A stretch of 64,000 nt of DNA from Algibacter amylolyticus (GTDB lineage: Bacteria > Bacteroidota > Bacteroidia > Flavobacteriales > Flavobacteriaceae): positions 663,320 to 727,319 of the forward strand of contig NZ_JACHGE010000001.1 of NCBI RefSeq assembly GCF_014202225.1, read 5' to 3'. Both the position numbers and the translations under genes were made by a program. Below the pieces are notes generated by a model. That model was given only the letters and a program-made list of their open reading frames with translations, was not told the origin of the DNA and made no database searches. Below, one piece after another: positions 1 through 8,414 of this stretch. Positions within the stretch are counted from its first letter, which is position 1. Each line of letters starts with the position of its first letter.

Positions 1-1238
1 TAGTGGATATTGGAAATACGTCAGGTTTTGGAAAAGTATCAAACGCAGCGCCTATAGTTGCTATGTACACTAATCATTTAGATAAAGGCGAAGGTAGTGT
101 AAACCAAACGCAAAGTATTGCTTACAGTCATGATGAGGGTAAAACGTTTACTAAATATGAAAACAACCCGGTTATTGATGCTAATTTAAAAGATTTTAGA
201 GACCCTAAAGTAACCTGGGATGCAGATAGAAATAAATGGGTCATGGTGCTTGCTGCCGATGATAAAATTATGTTTTACGACTCTAAAGATTTAAAAGAAT
301 GGAAGTTGCTTTCAGATTTTAAAAGAGAAGAAGGTTCTAAAGACGGTGTTTGGGAATGTCCAGATTTATTTAAACTACCTGTATTGGGTACAGGTGAATC
401 TAAGTGGGTGTTAATAGTAAGTATTGGTAAAGGTGGTCCAAATGGAGGTAGCGCAACCCAATATTTTATTGGAGATTTTGACGGAACTTCATTTGTAATG
501 GACAAGGATTTCGAAACAGCCAGAAATAAAGAAAATAACTTTTGGGTAGATTTTGGAAGAGATAATTATGCGGGTGTTACATGGTCTAATGCAAAAAGAA
601 AAGACGGTAGCAAACTCATGTTAGGATGGATGTCTAACTGGGATTATGCTATTAAGGTTCCTACCGAAACTTGGAGAAGTGCTATGACTATTGCTAGAGA
701 GGTAAATCTTCAAAAGGATGAAAATGGTTATAAGCTATTATTTCAACCAGTAAAAGAGCTTAACAATTACAGAAGCATCAAATATAAAAAAGAAAATATT
801 TCTATTAGGGGAGATACTAAAATTATTGATGCTTCCACTATGGATTTAGCTAGTGCCGAGATTCAATTTAATATCTCCGATGTTATAGATAAAGGATTTA
901 CTTTCAATTTAACAAATAAACAAGGGGATACGCTGGCCTTTGGATACAACAAAGCCGATAAAAACTTTTTTGTAGATAGAACAAAATCTGGAAAAACAGG
1001 CTTCTCAGAAAATTTTGCAAAAGGCGTTTCTGTTGCTAAAAGAACATCGCTTAGTCCAGATATGTCTGGTACTATCATTTTAGATAAAACATCTATAGAG
1101 CTGTTTTTTGATAATGGCGAAACTGTAATGACAGAAATATTTTTCCCAAATAAACCATATACTAAACTAAGTATAATACCCGAAGCCCAAGAATTTATTC
1201 TTGGCAGTATTGAAATGAATAAACTAAATATTAATTAA
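1..1238 (+). CDS. Glycoside hydrolase family 32 fructanase (5'-truncated by window edge)
   Basis: Hydrolyses beta-fructosidic bonds in levan, inulin or sucrose, releasing fructose, probably in the periplasm or on the cell surface. The 411 visible residues show the GH32 five-bladed propeller motifs RDPKV (about residue 66-70, transition-state stabilising Asp) and WECPDLF (about 117-123, with the acid/base Glu), followed by the C-terminal beta-sandwich. The N-terminal WMNDPNG block with the nucleophile Asp is absent because the frame is open to the left edge; the GTG at position 3 is almost certainly an internal Val. Full-length family members have about 500 residues. The gene is 12 bp upstream of susC and is probably co-transcribed with susCD. 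No type IX secretion C-terminal domain is visible. Levan versus inulin preference cannot be decided from sequence alone. Confidence 0.93.
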   Translation, partial: VDIGNTSGFGKVSNAAPIVAMYTNHLDKGEGSVNQTQSIAYSHDEGKTFTKYENNPVIDANLKDFRDPKVTWDADRNKWVMVLAADDKIMFYDSKDLKEWKLLSDFKREEGSKDGVWECPDLFKLPVLGTGESKWVLIVSIGKGGPNGGSATQYFIGDFDGTSFVMDKDFETARNKENNFWVDFGRDNYAGVTWSNAKRKDGSKLMLGWMSNWDYAIKVPTETWRSAMTIAREVNLQKDENGYKLLFQPVKELNNYRSIKYKKENISIRGDTKIIDASTMDLASAEIQFNISDVIDKGFTFNLTNKQGDTLAFGYNKADKNFFVDRTKSGKTGFSENFAKGVSVAKRTSLSPDMSGTIILDKTSIELFFDNGETVMTEIFFPNKPYTKLSIIPEAQEFILGSIEMNKLNIN

Positions 1239-1250
1239 TTCTAACTAATT

Positions 1251-4200
1251 ATGAAATTTAAACAACTATTTTTTATGCCCGTTTTCGCTTTAATGAGCTT
1301 ATGGGTGCAAGCGCAGGTTACAGGTACTGTTACCTCGCTGGAAGATGGTATGCCTTTGCCAGGTGTATCAGTAATTGTAAGTGGTACAACGCAAGGTGCT
1401 GCCACAGATTTTGATGGAAACTATGTATTGGATAATGTCGATTCTAACGGGACATTAGTGTTTAGTTACGTAGGTTATAAAACTCAAGAAATTCAAATTA
1501 ACGGACGTTCTGTAATTAATGTAGTACTAACAGAAGATGCAGCTTCGCTTGACGAAATTATTGTTACAGGATATGCAAGAGAAAGAAAAGTAGATGTTAC
1601 TGGAGCAATTACGGTTGTAGAGCTAGGACCAACCGAAGGTGCTAGTATGAGTTCTGGTAGTGCTATTCAAGGTTTACAAGGTCGAGTGCCAGGTGTTTAT
1701 ATTGAAAAATCTGGAGACCCTACAGGAGCTAGTAGTAACATATTAATTCGTGGTGCTACAACATTAGGTAATAACGATCCTTTGTTTGTTATTGATGGTG
1801 TTCCAACAGTGAGACAAGATGTTTTTTCTAGTATTAACCCAAGCACAATAGAGTCTGTGCAAGTACTTAAAGATGCCTCGGCATCATCACTTTATGGTGC
1901 TCGTGCTGGTAATGGAGTAATTATCGTTACTACTAAAAATAGCGCTAGAGCTGCTGGTGGTGAAAAATTTAAAGTAAGCATAAATTCAAATATATCGGTG
2001 CTTTCTGAGAAGAAACAACGTTATGATATGCTTAACGCTCAGCAAAGGGGAGAAATACTATGGCAAGCTTCAGTAAATGATAATTCAGACCCTAATGGTG
2101 GATATGGCCAAATTTATAATTTTGACTGGAATGGCGATTTTAACAACCCAATTTTAAACGGAGTAACCGTACAGCCATTTGTAGGTGGCGATACTAGCAT
2201 ACCTGCTGGTGATACAGATTGGCAAAATGAAACTTATCAAACAGGTTATGTTTATAATAATGAAATATCGGTTTCTGGAGGTACAGATAACTCGTTTCAC
2301 CTACTTAATGTTGGACATTTAAGAAATACAGGAATTCTAAAGTACACAGGTTACGAAAGGATTTCTGCAAAATTAAATTCTAATTTTCATTTATTTGATA
2401 ATAGATTAAGACTTGGAGTTAATACACAAATGTTTACATCAGATGAAACTTTGGCGTCTACAGATATAGGTAGCGCGCCAACACCAGGTTTAGCTATTGG
2501 GTTGGCTCCAACTTTACCAGTTTATGATGCTAATGGTGGTTTTGCTGGACCTTTAGGTGCTGGATATTCTGATAGAAATAACGCCGTTTTAATACAATAT
2601 TTAAATCGCTGGGACAATACTGATAGAACAACTGTCTTTGGTAATATTTGGGGTGAATTCGATATTATTGAAAATTTAACATTCAGAACAAGTTTAGGTT
2701 TAGATTTTAGCGATTATAAAAGAAAAGATATTGAACCGATAGTACGTAATGGTTCAGTTAATAGAGATAATAACAGGTTAATACTAGACACTAATAAGTT
2801 TACGAGTTTGGTTTTTACAAATACATTAAGTTATCAACTAGAACTTAATGAAAAACATAAAATAAATGTATTATTAGGAGTAGAATCTATAAAAGACACC
2901 TTTGATGAGATTTACGCTCAGGGTGATGGGTTTAACACTGAAACTGAAGATTATTTTGTGCTAAAAGAAGCAACCCAAGGAACAATTAGTAATGGGGCTT
3001 CAACAGGAAGTAGAATGCAATCTCAATTTGGTAAAATTAGTTATGGTTTCGACGATAGATACTTAGCGTCTTTTACATTGCGTCGTGATGGGTCTTCAAG
3101 ATTTGGAGCAGATAACAGATATGGTGTTTTTCCTGCGGCTACTGTTGGTTGGAGAATTAGTAACGAAGAATTTTGGAAAGATAATGATATTGTGAATTCA
3201 TTAAAATTTAGAGCAGGTTATGGAGAGGTAGGAAATCAAACTATTGGAGATGTGGCACGTTTTGGTTTGTTTTCATCAAAATATGGACAAAACCAACTAC
3301 AAGCAACAGGAGATAATTTCTTCTTTAATACCTTTTATAATGTGGGAACCGCTTACGATTTAAATGGTGTAAACTCAGGGCAGTTACCATCAGGTTTTGC
3401 TTCTGTTCAAGCAGGAAATCCTGCTTTAAAATGGGAAACCACAAAAGAAATTAACCTTGGTTTAGATTTTACATTATTTAATAATAATGTAGTTGGATCT
3501 TTTGACTATTTCACAAGAGAAACTTCAGATATTTTAACCATACCTCCAATTGCATCGGCAATAGGTGAAGGTCAATTACGTACATTAAATGGAGCAACTA
3601 CTCAAGTTAAAGGTTGGGAATTAGCTTTAGGATATTCTAAAACATTAGATAATGGTTTATCATTTACAGTAGCAACAAACTTTGGTGCTTTTAAAGATGA
3701 GATTACCGAATTACCCGCCGAAGTTGTTTCCTCTTTTCCTGGAACCGTAGAAAACTCTATTATTGGCCATTCACAGTTTTCAATTTATGGATATAAATAC
3801 GATGGTATTTTTCAAAATCAAGCAGAAGTAGATGCTAGTCCTACACAAGTGCCAGCAGGAAGAGTAGGTGGACAAAAATTTAAAGATTTAAGCGGTAATG
3901 GAAGCGTAGGTGTAGAGGATAGAGATTTCCTTGGAACTACTTTGCCAGACCTAGAGTATGGTATTAGAATTGATATGGCATATAAAGATTTCGACTTGTC
4001 ATTATTTGGCTCTGGGGTAGCAGGAAGAATAGGACAAGATCCTTATATTGTAACAAATAATTTTGTTCAAGGTAGAGATAATGGGGGAGTTGGAGTATTA
4101 AATGCATGGACTCCAACCAACACAAATACAGATGTTCCTGCATTAACTCTTGCAAATAACGATAATAGAATTTCTGATTATTTATTTAGAAACAACTCTT

Positions 4201-4415
4201 ATTTCAAATTAAGAAACCTTCAATTTGGATATTCTCTTCCTGAAGAATTAGCAAATAAATTAGGAGGAATGACTAGCTGTAGAGTTTACTTCCAAGGTGA
4301 GAATTTATTTTGGATTACGCCTAGCGATTACATAGGTTCAGATCCTGAGCGTACGGATACAAATAGAATTCCAGTACCTACAACGCTTTCATTAGGACTT
4401 AATATTAACTTTTAA
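1251..4415 (+). CDS. susC: SusC/RagA-family TonB-linked outer-membrane transporter
   Basis: Outer-membrane beta-barrel that imports oligosaccharides with its SusD lid, energised by TonB. The 1054-residue protein begins with a signal peptide ending in VQAQ (about residue 22), then a carboxypeptidase-regulatory-like domain (about 24-105), the SLDEIIVTGYA segment typical of the SusC TonB-box region, a plug domain with the SSLYGARAGNGVI motif, and a long barrel ending in an aromatic C-terminus (LNINF). It sits between the GH32 gene and susD, which points to fructan oligosaccharides as substrate. The start is the first ATG giving a complete signal peptide. Confidence 0.96.
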   Translation: MKFKQLFFMPVFALMSLWVQAQVTGTVTSLEDGMPLPGVSVIVSGTTQGAATDFDGNYVLDNVDSNGTLVFSYVGYKTQEIQINGRSVINVVLTEDAASLDEIIVTGYARERKVDVTGAITVVELGPTEGASMSSGSAIQGLQGRVPGVYIEKSGDPTGASSNILIRGATTLGNNDPLFVIDGVPTVRQDVFSSINPSTIESVQVLKDASASSLYGARAGNGVIIVTTKNSARAAGGEKFKVSINSNISVLSEKKQRYDMLNAQQRGEILWQASVNDNSDPNGGYGQIYNFDWNGDFNNPILNGVTVQPFVGGDTSIPAGDTDWQNETYQTGYVYNNEISVSGGTDNSFHLLNVGHLRNTGILKYTGYERISAKLNSNFHLFDNRLRLGVNTQMFTSDETLASTDIGSAPTPGLAIGLAPTLPVYDANGGFAGPLGAGYSDRNNAVLIQYLNRWDNTDRTTVFGNIWGEFDIIENLTFRTSLGLDFSDYKRKDIEPIVRNGSVNRDNNRLILDTNKFTSLVFTNTLSYQLELNEKHKINVLLGVESIKDTFDEIYAQGDGFNTETEDYFVLKEATQGTISNGASTGSRMQSQFGKISYGFDDRYLASFTLRRDGSSRFGADNRYGVFPAATVGWRISNEEFWKDNDIVNSLKFRAGYGEVGNQTIGDVARFGLFSSKYGQNQLQATGDNFFFNTFYNVGTAYDLNGVNSGQLPSGFASVQAGNPALKWETTKEINLGLDFTLFNNNVVGSFDYFTRETSDILTIPPIASAIGEGQLRTLNGATTQVKGWELALGYSKTLDNGLSFTVATNFGAFKDEITELPAEVVSSFPGTVENSIIGHSQFSIYGYKYDGIFQNQAEVDASPTQVPAGRVGGQKFKDLSGNGSVGVEDRDFLGTTLPDLEYGIRIDMAYKDFDLSLFGSGVAGRIGQDPYIVTNNFVQGRDNGGVGVLNAWTPTNTNTDVPALTLANNDNRISDYLFRNNSYFKLRNLQFGYSLPEELANKLGGMTSCRVYFQGENLFWITPSDYIGSDPERTDTNRIPVPTTLSLGLNINF

Positions 4416-4416
4416 A

Positions 4417-6174
4417 ATGGTAAACATGAAAAAATATATAAAAACAATATGTACAGGAATTATGGCAACAATGGTGTTGTTTGCTTGTTCCGATGATTTT
4501 TTAGAATACGAACCAGAGGGGTTTTTATCTGCTGAGGATGCAGCAACGGCCGAAAATGCAGAAGCCTTAGTGGTAGCTGCCTATGCAGGAATTGCTAACG
4601 ATGATATGGTTGGGCCATTAACAAGTATGTGGGTATACGGTAGTGTACGTTCAGATGATGCATATAAAGGCGGCGGTGGTCGTGGAGATGTAGATGTTGT
4701 AGATAGATACGAGCAATATAACTTAACTATTGCTGATGACCCGTTAGATTGGATGGCTCCAAGAACCTGGACAAATTATTACGCAGCTATTTCAAGGGCA
4801 AATCTTGCTTTGAATGTAGTTAATCAGATCCCAGACGCAGATTTTGAAAATAAAACATTAAGACAAGCAGAGCTTAGATTCCTAAGAGCGCATTCTCATT
4901 TTGTTTTAAAAACATTGTTTAAAAAAGTCCCTTATATCACAGAGGGTTTAACGCAAGAAGAAATTTTACAAATTGATAACCGTTTAGATAATGATGCCTT
5001 ATGGAATACTATAGCAGACGATTTCTTATTTGCATATAATAATTTACCACAATCGCAAGAGCAGGTAGGTAGAGCAGATAAAAATGCAGCAGCGGCATAT
5101 TTAGCTAAACTACGTTTGTATCAGGCTTACGAGCAAAATGATACACATCAAGTTACTAATATTAACATGTCTCGTTTACAAGAGGTTGTAGATTATGCAG
5201 ATGATGTTACTGGTGCTCTAGAGGCAGATTACGGTAATAATTATTTGGATGGTTTTGATAATGGTTCAGAATCTATTTGGGCAGCACAATTTTCAATAAA
5301 CGATGGTACAACAGTTGGTAGAGTTAGTTTTGTAACAGGATTAAACTCACCTCACGGAACAGGTTTATACGGGTGTTGTGGTTTTCACTTAGCAAGTCAT
5401 AACATGGTAAATGCATTTAAAACAGATGCTGATGGTTTACCTATGTTCGATACTTTTAATGACACAAATATTTTTGCTGTGGTTGATGCTGATGGTGAAA
5501 CGCCTTTAGAAGCAGGAATTACTTTAGATCCAAGAATTGATCATACCGTTGGAATACCTGGTCGTCCTTTTAAATATCGTAATACCCTTAATGAGGCTGG
5601 AGATATGATTTACAACTTTAGTTGGGCTAGAGATCCGGGAGTATATGGGTATTTTGGAAACATGAAAGAGCAACAAGCTCCAGACTGTTCATGTTATGTT
5701 AAAGAGGGACCATTTGTAGGTACTTCTAAAAACATAGAGTTTATTAGATATGCCGATGTACTTTTATTTAAGGCAGAAGCTTTAATACAAATGAACCAAG
5801 TAGATGATGGTATTAGTATTATTAATGAAGTAAGAAGACGTGCAGCAGCAAGTACACAAAGACAAATGGATGCAGGAGCATCTGATGTTTATAACATTGG
5901 CGAGTACCCAATGGGAATGTCTAAAGAAGATGGTATTAAAGCCTTAATGTTTGAAAGACGTTTAGAGTTTGGTATGGAAGGACCAAGATTTTTCGACCTA
6001 GTACGTTGGGGAATTGCAGAGCCTGTACTTAATGCTTATTTAGATGTTGAAAAAACTAGAAAAGACTTTTTATCTAATGCTAAATTTACAGCAGGTAGAG
6101 ATGAGTATTACCCTATTCCACAAAGAGAAATTGATTTCACAGGTGGTTTATACGACCAAAACCCTGGTTATTAA
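4417..6174 (+). CDS. susD: SusD/RagB-family glycan-binding lipoprotein
   Basis: Surface lipoprotein that caps the SusC barrel and binds the glycan. It has 585 residues with a lipoprotein signal and a lipobox around VLFAC (Cys24), an N-terminal TPR-rich SusD-like region, and the conserved C-terminal motifs GPRFFDLVRWG and EYYPIPQREID. The first ATG lies one base after the susC stop; a second in-frame ATG nine bases later (4426) leaves a better signal peptide beginning MKKYIKT and may be the real start. A strong terminator follows, closing the GH32-susC-susD unit. Confidence 0.95.
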   Translation: MVNMKKYIKTICTGIMATMVLFACSDDFLEYEPEGFLSAEDAATAENAEALVVAAYAGIANDDMVGPLTSMWVYGSVRSDDAYKGGGGRGDVDVVDRYEQYNLTIADDPLDWMAPRTWTNYYAAISRANLALNVVNQIPDADFENKTLRQAELRFLRAHSHFVLKTLFKKVPYITEGLTQEEILQIDNRLDNDALWNTIADDFLFAYNNLPQSQEQVGRADKNAAAAYLAKLRLYQAYEQNDTHQVTNINMSRLQEVVDYADDVTGALEADYGNNYLDGFDNGSESIWAAQFSINDGTTVGRVSFVTGLNSPHGTGLYGCCGFHLASHNMVNAFKTDADGLPMFDTFNDTNIFAVVDADGETPLEAGITLDPRIDHTVGIPGRPFKYRNTLNEAGDMIYNFSWARDPGVYGYFGNMKEQQAPDCSCYVKEGPFVGTSKNIEFIRYADVLLFKAEALIQMNQVDDGISIINEVRRRAAASTQRQMDAGASDVYNIGEYPMGMSKEDGIKALMFERRLEFGMEGPRFFDLVRWGIAEPVLNAYLDVEKTRKDFLSNAKFTAGRDEYYPIPQREIDFTGGLYDQNPGY

Positions 6175-6272
6175 TAAAAGTAATTAGTTTGAGTTAGTTA
6201 CTACTAGTTTAAGTCATTAATTTGGTTGATTCTTTATTTAGTTAATTTTGTTTTAATCAGTTTTTGATTTTA

Positions 6273-6302
6273 GAGGGAGTTTTACAAAACTCCCTCTTTT
6301 TT
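6273..6302 (+). terminator. Rho-independent terminator after susD
   Basis: A perfect stem gagggagttt/aaactccctc with a very small loop is followed directly by a run of six T. It lies 99 bp after the susD stop and 20 bp before the fructokinase start, so it separates the polysaccharide-capture genes from the kinase or attenuates read-through. Confidence 0.9.
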
Positions 6303-6322
6303 AATTTTATAAAATAAAAAAT

Positions 6323-7207
6323 ATGTCTAAAATTGTTTGTTTTGGAGAAGTATTATGGGATGTGTTTCCTACACATAAAAAAATAGGTGGTGCACCATTA
6401 AACGTAGCTAGCAGGTTGCAATCTTTTAATCACGATGTTACTATGGTTAGTGCTATTGGAAAAGGTAAAAGTGGCGCAGAAATTATGCAATACCTTAAGG
6501 GTTGTGGTGTAAATACAAGTTGTGTACAAGTTAATCCAGAGTATAAAACAGGTAAAGTAAAAGTCATGCTTAACGCTCAAGGCTCGGCATCTTACGATAT
6601 TAAATACCCAAGAGCTTGGGATAAAATAAGGCTAACCGAAGTAAATAAAAAAGCGGTTAAAAGTTCCGATGCGTTTGTTTTTGGTAGTTTAGTGGCAAGA
6701 GATGATAATTCTAGAGATACCTTATACGCACTAATTGAACTAGCTAAATATAAAATTTTCGATCTAAATTTAAGGCCGCCTTACTACACCAAAGATGTTT
6801 TGTTTCACTTAATGGATAAAGCCAATTTTATTAAATTTAATGATGATGAACTTTATGAAGTATGCGAATATATGGGTTCTAAATATAAATCATTAGAGCA
6901 GAACCTAATGTTTATTTCAGAAAAAACAAACACAAAGCATATTTGTGTTACCAAAGGATCGCACGGTGCTGTATTACTTTATAATGGGAAGTTGTTTTAT
7001 AATAGTGGTTTTCTAATTAAAGTGATTGATACTGTTGGAGCAGGAGATTCTTTTTTAGGAACTTTAATTAGCCAATTATTAAATAATGTTAACCCGCAAG
7101 AAGCTGTAGATTATGCTTGTGCAGTAGGTGCTTTAGTGGCTCAAAGTGAAGGTGCTAACCCTAAATTATCTAGTTCTGAAATTGATGTGTTTATTAATCC
7201 GTATTAA
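6323..7207 (+). CDS. PfkB-family fructokinase (first copy)
   Basis: Cytoplasmic sugar kinase, by context phosphorylating fructose released by GH32 to fructose-6-phosphate. It has 294 residues of the ribokinase/PfkB fold: an N-terminal substrate segment with GGAPLNVA (about 22-29) and the C-terminal signature DTVGAGDSF, in which Asp242 is the expected catalytic base. It follows the susD terminator by 20 bp and is convergent with the lacI-type gene, 10 bp away. The second PfkB protein of the locus (13024-13950) differs clearly in sequence, so this is not a recent duplication. Exact sugar specificity is inferred from context. Confidence 0.88.
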   Translation: MSKIVCFGEVLWDVFPTHKKIGGAPLNVASRLQSFNHDVTMVSAIGKGKSGAEIMQYLKGCGVNTSCVQVNPEYKTGKVKVMLNAQGSASYDIKYPRAWDKIRLTEVNKKAVKSSDAFVFGSLVARDDNSRDTLYALIELAKYKIFDLNLRPPYYTKDVLFHLMDKANFIKFNDDELYEVCEYMGSKYKSLEQNLMFISEKTNTKHICVTKGSHGAVLLYNGKLFYNSGFLIKVIDTVGAGDSFLGTLISQLLNNVNPQEAVDYACAVGALVAQSEGANPKLSSSEIDVFINPY

Positions 7208-7217
7208 TTAAGGTAAT

Positions 7218-8246
7218 CTAACTTTTAGTAGATTCTCTTTTAATTAATTCGGTTTCTAGTGTAATGATTTTTGGTTTTTTTGGCTTTTTATTTTTAATAG
7301 CATTCATTTCTTTAAAAAGTTGCTTAAAAGCCGTTTTACCCATTTTATAACCAGGTTGGTCAATCGTTGTTAACGTTGGAGATATTACCGAAGACATAAA
7401 CCAATTACTAAATCCAACAATTTTAATATCCTCTGGAATTTTAACACCTAGAGCTTTAAATTCTGTCATGGCACCAATAGCAACCAAATCAGTGTTTATA
7501 AAAATGCCATCAACATCGTCATGATCCTGTAATAACTGTCTCGCGTTTTGTTTACCTTCTTCAAAACTTTTATCACCAAGTTCACAGATATAAACTAAAG
7601 TTGGGTCGTAAGGCATATTATTGTCTATTAAAGCTTGTTTGTAGCCTAAAAATCTATCAATAGAATTTTGAGGTAAAAGGGCACCTCTAAAATGTGCAAT
7701 ACGTTTGCAACCAATATCTATTAAATGTTGCGTAGCGGTGTAAGCAGCCTTTCTATCATCAATAATAATTTTTGAACATTTTACAAGTTTAGCAATTTTA
7801 TCAAACATGACTATGGGCTTCTCTTGCGCTATAACTTCGTTTAAGTGATTAAAATCTGCGGTTCCGTTAGCAATAGAAATTATTAAACCATCTACACGCT
7901 GACTCAATAATAAATCAATTTGTTTTTTTTCTAACTCATAAGACTCATTAGATTGAAGAATGATAACTAAATAGCCTTTTTTTTCTGCTTGCGATATAAT
8001 ACCTTTTATAACATTCGAAAAAAAATGATGAACGATTACCGGTATAACCAAGCCTATAGTTTTAGATTCTTTGGTTCTTAGGTTAACAGCAAACGTATTT
8101 GGCTTATAGTTTAATGTTTTTGCCAATTCCCTTACTAACCCTCTTGTTTTTTTACTTACATCCGGATAGTCTTTTAAGGCTTTTGAAACTGTGGTAACAG
8201 AAATATTTAATTGTTCGGCGATGTCTTTTAAAGTTACAGGTTTCAT
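7218..8246 (-). CDS. LacI-family transcriptional regulator of the fructan/sucrose locus
   Basis: DNA-binding regulator, 342 residues. The N-terminal helix-turn-helix (about residues 4-55) carries TLKDIAEQLNISVTTVSKAL and the hinge-helix region follows; residues 60-330 form a periplasmic-binding-protein-like effector domain starting TIGLVIPVI. It is transcribed divergently from the TonB receptor at 8415. The 168-bp gap between them holds two palindromic operators of the LacI/CcpA type (8291-8306 and 8313-8326), the obvious binding sites. A weak -7-like element (TATATTTA on the minus strand near 8266-8275) places the operators over its own -33 region, so autoregulation is likely. The effector is probably fructose or a small fructan or sucrose derivative (inference). 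Confidence 0.93.
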   Translation of the reverse strand: MKPVTLKDIAEQLNISVTTVSKALKDYPDVSKKTRGLVRELAKTLNYKPNTFAVNLRTKESKTIGLVIPVIVHHFFSNVIKGIISQAEKKGYLVIILQSNESYELEKKQIDLLLSQRVDGLIISIANGTADFNHLNEVIAQEKPIVMFDKIAKLVKCSKIIIDDRKAAYTATQHLIDIGCKRIAHFRGALLPQNSIDRFLGYKQALIDNNMPYDPTLVYICELGDKSFEEGKQNARQLLQDHDDVDGIFINTDLVAIGAMTEFKALGVKIPEDIKIVGFSNWFMSSVISPTLTTIDQPGYKMGKTAFKQLFKEMNAIKNKKPKKPKIITLETELIKRESTKS

Positions 8247-8290
8247 AAGAAGGTTTTTTTAAAGCATAAATATAATAATTAAAAAACATC

Positions 8291-8306
8291 CCGAAAACGT
8301 TTTCGG
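8291..8306. promoter_or_regulatory. LacI-type operator, site 1
   Basis: Perfect 16-bp palindrome CCGAAAACGTTTTCGG with the central CG typical of LacI/GalR operators. It is 45 bp upstream of the regulator start and 109 bp upstream of the TonB-receptor start, and its centre is 21 bp from that of site 2. Confidence 0.9.
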
Positions 8307-8312
8307 TAAAAA

Positions 8313-8326
8313 CGAAAACGTTTTCG
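8313..8326. promoter_or_regulatory. LacI-type operator, site 2
   Basis: Perfect 14-bp palindrome CGAAAACGTTTTCG, identical to the core of site 1. The 21-bp centre-to-centre distance is two helical turns, so two dimers would sit on the same face of the DNA. Confidence 0.9.
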
Positions 8327-8360
8327 ATGCTAAATAATGATTTTTATATGTGTTTTGGTA

Positions 8361-8368
8361 TAGATTTG
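8361..8368 (+). promoter_or_regulatory. Promoter -7 box of the TonB-receptor gene at 8415
   Basis: TAGATTTG matches the Bacteroidota -7 consensus TAnnTTTG, 47 bp before the start codon. No clear -33 TTG is present. Both operators lie upstream of this box rather than over it, so the regulator may act there as an activator or through looping (inference). Confidence 0.55.
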
Positions 8369-8414
8369 ATAAAAATTAACTAAATAAATTATCAATTAAT
8401 CTAAATTAAGACAA

